The notes under the pieces were generated by a model that was given only the letters and a program-made list of their open reading frames with translations, did no database searches and was not told the origin of the DNA. DNA of 64,000 nt from assembly GCF_030412785.1 (NCBI RefSeq), contig NZ_CP125297.1, positions 1 through 64,000 of the forward strand. Direction: 5' to 3'. The DNA comes from Paraburkholderia sabiae. GTDB lineage: Bacteria; Pseudomonadota; Gammaproteobacteria; Burkholderiales; Burkholderiaceae. Shown here piece by piece: positions 57,517 to 64,000 of this stretch (positions are counted from its first letter, which is position 1; every line of letters starts with the position of its first letter). The position numbers were made by a program, and so were the translations under genes.

Positions 57517-57905
57517 CGCAACCACCCCTGTAGCCAGGCCGCGCAATCATCGGCCGCCGACACCGGCCAGTAAAGCGTAATCGTGGCAGCTCCGCGGCGG
57601 ACCTCGATGCGGATCTCGCCACGATCAGTTGCAGCCACTGGCGCTTGCAGTTGTAGTGGCACGAATGCCGTCGTCGGTGGCGGCTGCGCTTCGTCCGGCG
57701 CCGGATGGGCACCCACATGCTGTCGCGCTGCCACCACCCATCGGCGCAGCAGGTTTGCGTTCAGGCGGTAATGCAGTGCCACCGCCGCAATCGACACGTG
57801 CGGTTGCATCGCCGCGCGCACCACCATCTCCTTGAATTCCCGGCTGTGTTTGCGACGCTCTATTACCGGCACCACTCCATCATCAATCCGATCGTCGTCC
57901 GCCAT
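57513..57905 (-). CDS. tnpA: IS66 TnpA
   Basis: About 130 residues from ATG 57905 (MADDDRIDDGVVPVIERRKH); an earlier ATG 57914 is possible. Helix-turn-helix: SREFKEMVVRAAMQPHVSIA, then HYRLNANLLRRWV. The C-terminus has EIRIEVRRGAATITLYWP. Coupled to tnpB by four-base overlap. Confidence 0.9.
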   Translation of the reverse strand: MADDDRIDDGVVPVIERRKHSREFKEMVVRAAMQPHVSIAAVALHYRLNANLLRRWVVAARQHVGAHPAPDEAQPPPTTAFVPLQLQAPVAATDRGEIRIEVRRGAATITLYWPVSAADDCAAWLQGWLR

Positions 57906-58000
57906 CGTGTACACGTCTCCATCACTTTATGATGGACACGATGCTCCTATGCGCAGGCCGCGAACCTCAACCTGACTTCACCGGACCCTTACTAATGAAA

Positions 58001-58453
58001 CAGATACTCGCCGGTCTGAACGGAATATGCCCGAGCAGTTGCCGGGTTGCTCAATAGCAACCGAACGATATAGATGGGGCATACTCCTGGTGAACCTTCC
58101 AGCGTAACGCGCATAGGATGCGGCCGGCTGTCCGCCGGCGGATAGAAGGCGGTGAGACGTGAAGGTCTCACGTGCGCAACGCGCTTCAGACACTTGCGAG
58201 ATAGTTTCGTCCCCCAACGCGCCTGCATGACGAGGACCTAAGATGGTAGAAAATGTACTGATCCCTTGAAGAGACCAGGAACCAAAAAAGCCTTGGAAGG
58301 TCTGAATAACCCACTTTTTCCGTTGCACTTCTATCCGAGCATCTGGGGTGAATATCGCGCCGTCATTCGCACGGCGCTGAGTCGCTACCACTCGCATCTT
58401 TGCTGACCGGCGTCATGCTCAGACGGCGCATTTTCGCGCTTCGTTCCACCGCT
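58001..58453. other. Unassigned, hairpin-rich region
   Basis: No gene recognised. Clear hairpins: GCCGGC-TGTCC-GCCGGC around 58117-58133 and GTGAGAC-GTGAAG-GTCTCAC at 58152-58171. It could be a structured RNA or an IS end; see findings. Confidence 0.4.
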
Positions 58454-59395
58454 TCACAGCATCTTGCGCGCCATCCACAGATTGGCCAGGGCGAACTGCG
58501 TTTCGATGTGCGCTGTATTCTTGGCCAGCCCCCGATATCTCGCCTTCAGATATCCAAACTGGCATTCCAGTACGCGAAACGGGTGCTCCACCTTCGCTCT
58601 CACGCCCGCCTTGAGCCGCTCGATCTTGTTGTAGATACTGTCCAGCCGCTTTCTCTTGTCCAGCTTGTTTCGCTTGCTCGGTCTCATCGCGACGTACCAT
58701 TGGACCGCCCCCGTTTCGCCTCGCTTCTCAATGCCCACATAGCCCGCATCGGCAAACGCAACCTTCTCTTTGCCATGCAACAGTTCATGTGCCACCGTGA
58801 TGTCATGAACGTTCGCCGGCGTGCACTTCACGGTATGCACCAGCCCCGACTCCACATCGACTCCGATATGCGCCTTCATGCCGAAGTACCAGCTGCCACC
58901 TTTTTGCGTCTGACGCATCTCCGGGTCTCGCGTGCCGGGCTTCTTCGTCGAATTGGGTGCCGAAATCAATGTTGCATCGACTGCTGAGCCCGCCTTGAGC
59001 ATCAGGCCTTTCGCCTGCAGGATCTCGTTGACCGTCGCCAGTATTCTGGTTGACAGTTCATGGGCCTCAAGCAAATGGCGGAATCGCAGGATCGTGCTTT
59101 CGTCTGGCAGACGTGTCATGCCCGTGCCCAGCAGCGCGAACTCCCGATACAGCGGGATGTCGTGTAACGCCTCCTCCATCGCCGGGTCCGAGAGACTGAA
59201 CCACTGTTGCAGGAAGTGAATGCGCAGCATCGTCTGGATCGGAAACGGCGGGCGCCCAGTCTTGCCTTTGGGATAGTGTGGCTCGATGAGCGCGATCAGT
59301 TTCTGCCACGGCACCACGCGCGTCATCTCATCGAGAAACTCGCGCTTGCGCGTGCGCTACGTTGACAGATCCAGACCAAGGCCAAGCTGTGTCAT
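58454..59395 (-). pseudogene. IS5-family transposase with N-terminal amber codon
   Basis: IS5-group DDE transposase. From ATG 59395: MTQLGLGLDLST, TAG (59359-59357, codon 13), RTRKREFLDEMTRVVPWQKL in the same frame, then PPFPIQTMLRIHFLQQWFSL, AGSAVDATLISAPNSTKK (first Asp), HIGVDVESGLVHTVKCTPAN, FADAGYVGIEKR (second Asp) and the Glu in AKVEHPFRVLECQFGY. A start at ATG 59326 would give a 290-residue protein lacking 23 residues, which might be partly functional. The right terminus GGGGAATCTCTGCAAAAGG lies at about 59474; I could not find the left one. Confidence 0.8.
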
Positions 59396-59496
59396 CACGC
59401 CACTCCTTTAACTATCCTGCTTCCAGGATAGTCAACCCTCACGGCAATGCCAGGACCTTTTGCAGAGATTCCCCTTGACTATTTTCTCCTCATAGA

Positions 59497-59633
59497 AGGC
59501 AACTGCTGGTCGTACAGCAGGTCACGTCTTCACTCTCCGATGTTCAGGTGGTTGAATGTGACAAGGCAGAGAAGAGCTTTGCCACCCACTACGTTGCCGA
59601 TTTACGTCCGGCGGACGGCGACACGCGTCGCAC
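59497..59633 (-). ncRNA. Group II intron 5' fragment
   Basis: First 137 nt of the intron type at 8645-7757, on the same strand, nearly identical. The 5' splice junction is kept: exon AACCTCTAACAA, intron GTGCGACGCG (59633). The fragment is cut at 59497 near the IS5 end. The upstream exon resembles that of the first copy (AACCTTTAACAA), as expected for the intron-binding site. Confidence 0.65.
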
Positions 59634-59674
59634 TTGTTAGAGGTTCTAAGTATCACGTTCGTGCGCCGGGGAAA

Positions 59675-59707
59675 TGTTGCATATCCGACAATGTCGGATA
59701 TGCAACA
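59675..59707. repeat. 33-bp palindrome upstream of the toluene monooxygenase genes
   Basis: Perfect 15-bp arms TGTTGCATATCCGAC and complement around AAT. About 500 bp upstream of tmoA's promoter. It may be a regulator site, a terminator or an IS end. Confidence 0.5.
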
Positions 59708-60261
59708 CTGCACTTGCTGTGACAAGGCGAGTTAAGGAGACGGATTTAGCTTATGCTGCAAGCTGCCTAGCTCCGCCCAACGCATATGAACTCGATGCTC
59801 ATTGAGCACTTGGCGGGCAGCGTGGGGCCGCGCTCGGCGAAACGATTAACGGCCTTTACGGCCGAAGTCACTCATTTCGTGAAACAGCGAAAACTATCAT
59901 GTTTACCATCTCGAAGCTCGTGTAACAGTAAGGCGCTGCGGTAAGATTCACACCCGCATTTGACGATGAAACAGCAGCGAAACCGAAGAAGATACTGCCC
60001 CCGAGCGTCGCTACTGTGTTCAAACGCTGTCATTACCCAGCGGATGCGGCCCTGCTGTGCGTGGGGCGCTGCGCGTCCTACTCGCCAAGCCTGCGCAATC
60101 TTGTGTTCCACGTTCGCTTCGCCTCGATTCATAGATTTTTCGCCGCAGCCGCCAAGAAAGAAACACCGCGCATTGGCATTGACCTTGCGTTCAAGGGTGG
60201 CCCGGCGCAGTGCATATCGTGCCGGGCGACACATTGTACATTCCAGCAGGGAGACATCACG
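59708..60261. other. tmo upstream region
   Basis: No gene recognised (an open frame from 60016 merely extends tmoA upstream). Contains the sigma-54 candidate at 60174-60188. Confidence 0.5.
60174..60188 (+). promoter_or_regulatory. Candidate sigma-54 promoter of the tmo operon
   Basis: TGGCATTGACCTTGC with exact 10-bp GG-to-GC spacing and a TTGC -12 box; the -24 box has T for C at its last base. It is 74 bp before the tmoA ATG. Toluene monooxygenase operons of the tbu/tmo/tou type are often driven by sigma-54 with an XylR/TbuT-like activator. Confidence 0.6.
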
Positions 60262-61764
60262 ATGGCGTTACTGGAACGAGCGGCATGGTATGACATTGCA
60301 CGTGCCACCAACTGGACTTCAAGCTACGTGGCGGAGTCGGAGCTTTTTCCCGATCTCATGTCTGGGGCACAAGGCATTCCCATGGTGAGCTGGGAAACCT
60401 ACGACGAGCCATACAAGACTTCATATCCCGAGTATGTGCGCGTGCAGCGCGAGAAAGACGCCGGCGCCTACTCCGTGAAGGGCGCGCTTGAGCGCAGCCG
60501 CATGTTCGAGGACGCCGATCCGGGCTGGCTGTCCATTCTGAAGGCGCACTACGGTGCAATTGCGCTCGGGGAATATGCGGCGATGAGCGCGGAGGCCAGA
60601 ATGGCACGTTTCGGCCGTGCGCCCGGCATGCGCAACATGGCCACCTTCGGCATGCTCGACGAGAACCGTCATGGCCAGTTGCAGCTCTACTTTCCTCACG
60701 ACTACTGTCCCAAGGATCGCCAGTTCGATTGGGCTCACAAGGCGTGCCACACTAACGAGTGGGGTGCGATTGCCGCGCGCAGCGCGTTCGATGATCTGTT
60801 CATGTCGCGCAGTGCAATCGAAATCGCGGTCATGCTCACCTTCGCGTTCGAAACGGGTTTTACCAACATACAGTTTCTCGGCCTCGCGGCCGATGCTGCC
60901 GAAGCGGGCGACTTCACCTTTGCAAGCCTGATCTCCAGCATTCAGACTGACGAGTCGCGCCATGCGCAAATCGGCGGCCCCGCATTGCAGATTCTGATCG
61001 CCAACGGCCGCAAAGAGCAGGCCCAAAAGCTCGTTGACATTGCCATCGCGCGCGCTTGGCGTCTGTTCTGCCTGCTCACGGGCTCGTCGATGGATTACGC
61101 CACGCCGCCCGTGCACCGCAAGCAGTCGTTCAAGGAATTCATGCGGGAGTGGATCGTAGGCCAGTTTGAACGCACGCTAATCGACCTCGGACTCGACCTG
61201 CCGTGGTACTGGGCGCAGATGATCAACGAGGTCGACTACCAGCACCACGCCTATCAATTGAGTATCTGGTTCTGGCGGTCCACTGTCTGGTGGAATCCTG
61301 CTGCCGGCATGACGCCCGAGTGCCGCGACTGGCTCGAAGAAAAATATCCCGGCTGGAACGACACGTTCGGCAAGGCGTGGGACGTCATCATCGATAACCT
61401 GCTCGACGGCAAGCCCGAACTCACTGTTCCGGAGGCGCTGCCGATCATCTGCAACATGAGCCAGCTGCCCATTTGCGCGATCCCTGGCAATGGCTGGAAT
61501 GTGAAGGACTATCCACTCGTCTACAACGGCCGCACATATCACTTCAACTCGGAAATCGATCGCTGGGTGTTCCAGCAGGACCCCGTTCGCTACCGCGATC
61601 ACCTCACGCTCGTCGATCGCTTCTTGGCCGGGCAGATCCAGCCGCCTGACCTGACGGGCGCGTTGAAGTACATGGGGCTCGCACCGGGCGAAATCGGCGA
61701 CGACGCGCACCACTACGCGTGGGTCGAAACGTACCGCGACAAGCGTTACGAAAAAACGCCGTGA
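60262..61764 (+). CDS. tmoA: Toluene monooxygenase hydroxylase alpha subunit
   Basis: 500 residues, the exact size of TmoA of toluene-4-monooxygenase, the catalytic di-iron subunit that hydroxylates toluene, benzene and related rings. Di-iron ligands are visible: Glu in IALGEYAAMS (about 104), MLDENRHGQLQ (Glu134, His137), Glu in TFAFETGF (about 197), and TDESRHAQIGG (Glu231, His234). The start is ATG 60262 (MALLERAAWYDIARATNWT, the family N-terminus), with GGGAG ten bases upstream; the 82 codons further upstream are not family sequence. Followed by tmoB after 24 bp. Regiospecificity (2-, 3- or 4-position) cannot be told safely; homologues in Ralstonia (TbuA1) and Pseudomonas (TmoA) are equally near by eye. 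Confidence 0.95.
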   Translation: MALLERAAWYDIARATNWTSSYVAESELFPDLMSGAQGIPMVSWETYDEPYKTSYPEYVRVQREKDAGAYSVKGALERSRMFEDADPGWLSILKAHYGAIALGEYAAMSAEARMARFGRAPGMRNMATFGMLDENRHGQLQLYFPHDYCPKDRQFDWAHKACHTNEWGAIAARSAFDDLFMSRSAIEIAVMLTFAFETGFTNIQFLGLAADAAEAGDFTFASLISSIQTDESRHAQIGGPALQILIANGRKEQAQKLVDIAIARAWRLFCLLTGSSMDYATPPVHRKQSFKEFMREWIVGQFERTLIDLGLDLPWYWAQMINEVDYQHHAYQLSIWFWRSTVWWNPAAGMTPECRDWLEEKYPGWNDTFGKAWDVIIDNLLDGKPELTVPEALPIICNMSQLPICAIPGNGWNVKDYPLVYNGRTYHFNSEIDRWVFQQDPVRYRDHLTLVDRFLAGQIQPPDLTGALKYMGLAPGEIGDDAHHYAWVETYRDKRYEKTP

Positions 61765-61788
61765 AGCGGCGAATCAATGGAGGACGAC

Positions 61789-62049
61789 ATGGCTCTTTTT
61801 CCTGTGATTTCCAATTTTCAGTACGACTTCGTATTGCAGCTCGTGGCCGTGGATACGGACAATTCGATGGACGAGGTCGCTGCCGCAGCGGCTCACCATT
61901 CGGTGGGCCGGCGAGTAGCGCCTCGACCGGACAAGGTGATCCGCGTGCGCCGCCAAGACGGTGAGCAATTCTATCCGCGCGACGCGAAACTCGCCGAGAC
62001 CGATATCAAGCCGATGGAAACGCTCGAATTCATCTTTTGCGACGACTGA
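61789..62049 (+). CDS. tmoB: Toluene monooxygenase hydroxylase gamma subunit
   Basis: 86 residues with a ubiquitin-like fold: MALFPVISNFQYDFVLQLVA, then HHSVGRRVAPRPDKVIRVRR and the C-terminal ETLEFIFCDD. The start is ATG 61789, with GGAGG six bases before it; ATG 61777 would put the ribosome site inside the gene. Part of the (alpha-beta-gamma)2 hydroxylase. Seven bases separate its stop from tmoC. Confidence 0.93.
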   Translation: MALFPVISNFQYDFVLQLVAVDTDNSMDEVAAAAAHHSVGRRVAPRPDKVIRVRRQDGEQFYPRDAKLAETDIKPMETLEFIFCDD

Positions 62050-62056
62050 GGCCAGC

Positions 62057-62383
62057 ATGTCGTTCCAGAAAGCTTGCACCCTCGACGACCTGTGGGAAGG
62101 CGAGATGACCGAAGTGGAAGTGGATGGCCACGTGATCGTGCTGGTACGTCCCGAAGGCGGCGAGCCGCGCGCCTTTCAGGGCATTTGCCCGCACCAGGAC
62201 ATTCCGCTCGTCGAAGGAAAATTCGAGGGCCGCGTACTGATGTGCCGCGCGCATCAGTGGACCTTTGACGCAAGCACCGGCAAAGGCATCAATCCGGGTG
62301 ACTGCCGTCTCGCCGAATACGCCGTGAGACTCGAAGGCGACGATGTTCTGATTGCCGTCGAACCATTCTTTGCCCATTCCTGA
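62057..62383 (+). CDS. tmoC: Rieske-type ferredoxin of toluene monooxygenase
   Basis: 108 residues. It carries electrons from the reductase to the hydroxylase. Rieske [2Fe-2S] motifs: GICPHQDIPLVEG (Cys-x-His) and VLMCRAHQWTFDA (Cys-x2-His). Start ATG 62057. Intact. Confidence 0.95.
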   Translation: MSFQKACTLDDLWEGEMTEVEVDGHVIVLVRPEGGEPRAFQGICPHQDIPLVEGKFEGRVLMCRAHQWTFDASTGKGINPGDCRLAEYAVRLEGDDVLIAVEPFFAHS

Positions 62384-62402
62384 GTCCGCAGGGGAACATA
62401 AC

Positions 62403-62717
62403 GTGACCATCGACAACACCGCCGAAGCGTACCGCAACAACCGCGTGGGTCCCGTGCTTCGCGCGAGCAGCATTACAGCCGGCGTCATCGAAGCCGCACA
62501 TGTGGACAACCCCGGCAGGACAATTCGCGTGGACGACAAGCTCGCCTATGTGCGCATCGACTCGGACGGCGAACTGATCCTGCGCCGCGCGACGCTCCAG
62601 GAAACGCTGGGCCGGCCGTTCAGGATGTCCGAGCTCGAAGTCAATCTCAGCGCGTTTGCGGGCCGCATCGAGACGACCGACGACTATGTGCGCTTTTACT
62701 ACGAAAAGACACTTTAG
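62403..62717 (+). CDS. tmoD: Toluene monooxygenase effector protein
   Basis: 104 residues from GTG 62403 (AGGGGA eight bases upstream). Cofactorless effector/coupling protein that binds the hydroxylase and tunes catalysis: NNRVGPVLRASSITAGVIEA, then KLAYVRIDSDGELILRR and EVNLSAFAGRIETTDDYVRF, all family-typical. Intact, 12 bp before tmoE. Confidence 0.94.
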   Translation: MTIDNTAEAYRNNRVGPVLRASSITAGVIEAAHVDNPGRTIRVDDKLAYVRIDSDGELILRRATLQETLGRPFRMSELEVNLSAFAGRIETTDDYVRFYYEKTL

Positions 62718-62729
62718 CTGGAGACGAAC

Positions 62730-63716
62730 ATGACGCAACCCGTAGTCCTCAAGCCACTGAAAACTTGGAGCCATCTGGCGGCCCGACGGCGTAAGCCAAG
62801 CGAGTACGAGATCGTCTCGACCAATCTGCACTACACGACCGACAATCCCGATGCGCCGTTCGAGCTGGACCCGAACTTCGAAATGGCGCAATGGTTCAAG
62901 CGAAACCGAAATGCATCGCCGCTGACTCATCCGGACTGGAATGCGTTCCGCGATCCGGACGAACTCGTCTACCGCACCTACAACCTGCTCCAGGACGGGC
63001 AGGAAACGTATGTCTTCGGGCTGCTGGACCACTTCTCCGCACGCGGGCACGATACCATGCTCGCACGGACCTGGGCGGGTACGCTCGCGCGCCACTACAC
63101 GCCCGCGCGCTTCCTGTTCCATGCACTGCAAATGAGCTCGGCTTACCTGACCCAGATGGCGCCCGCCTCCACGATCTCGAACTGCGCCGCTTACCAGACA
63201 GCGGACTCGCTGCGCTGGCTCACGCACACGGCGTATCGCACCAGGGAGCTGTCGCAGGCGTTCGACGACCTCGGCTTCGGCACCGCCGAGCGGCACTACT
63301 GGGAAAATGATCCGGCATGGCAGGGCTGGCGCAAACTAGTCGAGCACGCGCTTACCGCATGGGACTGGGCGGAGAGCTTCGTCGCGCTGAACCTCGTCGC
63401 GCGTCCGGCCGTGGAAGAGACGGTCTTGCGAAGCCTCGGCGTGGCGGCGCGACACAACGGCGATACGCTGCTCGGCCTCATCACCGATGCGCAGCTGATC
63501 GACGCCCAGCGGCATCGGCATTGGGCCGCCGAGCTCGTTCGCATGGCGCTCGAGCAGGAAAGCAACCGCACCGTGCTGACGGCCTGGGTGAGCAAGTGGG
63601 AATCGCTCGCCGACGATGCTATCGCGGCCTGGTGTGCCGCCCTCCCCGACGCACCGGATGCCAGCACGCGCGCGAAAGCGGCCGCGCGTGAGTTCAGGCG
63701 CGCCATCGGTATATGA
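62730..63716 (+). CDS. tmoE: Toluene monooxygenase hydroxylase beta subunit
   Basis: 328 residues, structural partner of the alpha subunit with the same ferritin-like fold but no metal. Reads TWSHLAARRRKPSEYEIVST, then QWFKRNRNASPLTHPDWNAF and DPDELVYRTYNLLQDGQETY, and ALQMSSAYLTQMAPASTISN. GGAG stands eight bases before ATG 62730. Intact. The expected next gene tmoF (NADH reductase) is not found in the 280 bp that remain. Confidence 0.95.
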   Translation: MTQPVVLKPLKTWSHLAARRRKPSEYEIVSTNLHYTTDNPDAPFELDPNFEMAQWFKRNRNASPLTHPDWNAFRDPDELVYRTYNLLQDGQETYVFGLLDHFSARGHDTMLARTWAGTLARHYTPARFLFHALQMSSAYLTQMAPASTISNCAAYQTADSLRWLTHTAYRTRELSQAFDDLGFGTAERHYWENDPAWQGWRKLVEHALTAWDWAESFVALNLVARPAVEETVLRSLGVAARHNGDTLLGLITDAQLIDAQRHRHWAAELVRMALEQESNRTVLTAWVSKWESLADDAIAAWCAALPDAPDASTRAKAAAREFRRAIGI

Positions 63717-63911
63717 GTGTTGGCACAAGCCGGCCCATGAAACAGACCCTATCGAGCCTTCTTCCTCAATCTTTGAGCATAACAGACCGCCTTACTGCAA
63801 CAGAAACCCACCACCGCCCCTGATCGTCATTTGCTGTTTCGCTATGTGCTTTCGATCACCGACCGGCGTATTCAGGCCATTTCGGGATCGCCGTAATCGA
63901 ACAGTGCATTC
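63717..63911. other. Spacer after tmoE; no tmoF start seen
   Basis: No reading frame resembling a ferredoxin-NADH reductase begins here. TTGGCAC at about 63720 has no matching -12 box. Confidence 0.5.
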
Positions 63912-64000
63912 GTCGATCGTCCCAATGGCGCTTGGGTGCTGTTCAAGGAAGTGTTTGGCTGGCGACGTTTCGCCAACCGACGCGAGGTGGCCGGGAGGCT
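63912..64000 (+). pseudogene. IS110-type transposase fragment at the window edge
   Basis: Reads DRPNGAWVLFKEVFGWRRFA then NRREVAGRL to the last base, like the C-terminal domain of IS110-family transposases just before the P-T-P-Y-x-S-G motif. Upstream frames are broken by stops, so probably a remnant; it continues beyond the window. Confidence 0.55.

Larger units (their letters stand above)
55518..57992 (-). mobile_element. Complete IS66-family element with 8-bp target duplication
   Basis: 2,475 bp. Ends GTAAGCGCCCGGTGAAG (left) and GTAAGGGTCCGGTGAAG (right, inward). TAATGAAA is duplicated at 55510-55517 and 57993-58000. tnpA, tnpB and tnpC are all intact. This is the reference copy for the IS66 pieces at 13872-15443/21491-21767 and 48296-48531. 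Confidence 0.95.

Noticed and set aside
60016..60261. N-terminal extension of tmoA
   Set aside because: The extra 82 residues have no family match, and the ATG at 60262 has a ribosome site and the normal TmoA N-terminus.
63717..63740. TTGGCAC after tmoE as a sigma-54 promoter
   Set aside because: There is no GC at the required distance and no gene follows.

Overview
The window looks like part of a symbiosis or accessory replicon (plasmid or genomic island) of a nodulating, nitrogen-fixing member of the Burkholderiaceae (Paraburkholderia-like beta-rhizobium). This is inferred from a typical burkholderial porin, an intact nifH with a nif-type sigma-54 promoter, remnants of hypE and acdS, a RIT (recombinase-in-trio) element of a kind known from this family, and overall high GC. 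About half of the DNA is insertion sequences, nested or broken, and many ordinary genes survive only as fragments. I saw no tRNA, rRNA or CRISPR.

Layout. 1-6.0 kb: decayed hypE, an acdS fragment, an intact porin, then a graveyard of fragments on the minus strand (diaminopropionate ammonia-lyase, zinc alcohol dehydrogenase, MFS transporter, TTC38-like TPR protein). 6.2-6.7 kb: a sigma-54 promoter in front of an IscA/HesB-like gene. 6.9-10.0 kb: IS5 element, a group II intron that lacks its reverse-transcriptase gene, broken IS701 and IS5 pieces. 10.4-11.7 kb: sigma-54 promoter, intact nifH, nifD cut off after about 58 codons. 12.1-13.1 kb: RhtA/EamA exporter. 13.1-30.2 kb: nested mobile DNA. 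An IS66 copy is split by an IS91-like HUH element and by an apparently intact RIT element with perfect 29-bp inverted repeats; IS21, IS110, IS4 and a second IS66 follow, and an IS21 with 5-bp target duplication splits a second ritA remnant.

30.3-44.4 kb (minus strand): one 14-kb NRPS gene encoding about 4,700 residues, with architecture formyltransferase, partial C, A-T, C-A-T, C-A-T, dual E/C-like C, A-T, TE. The binding-pocket signatures I read suggest an N-formylated tetrapeptide: (Pro-like, uncertain)-(aliphatic, Ile/Val-like)-D-Ser-Phe. A sigma-54 type promoter lies about 215 bp upstream of the likely start, so it may be co-expressed with nif genes. The modules are near-identical to each other except for short islands covering the specificity pocket, a striking record of recent module duplication and A-subdomain exchange.

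44.7-60 kb: more IS debris around a few possibly functional genes: an orphan ectoine-synthase-like gene, a small helical protein, and a coupled pair with a proteasome-like Ntn hydrolase. An SbmA/YddA-like ABC transporter is interrupted by an IS3 element with 3-bp target duplication. A complete IS66 (8-bp duplication) interrupts a serine recombinase gene.

60.2-63.7 kb: an intact tmoABCDE-type toluene monooxygenase operon (hydroxylase alpha, gamma, Rieske ferredoxin, effector, hydroxylase beta) with a candidate sigma-54 promoter. The expected reductase gene (tmoF) is not seen before an IS110-like fragment begins at the window's end.
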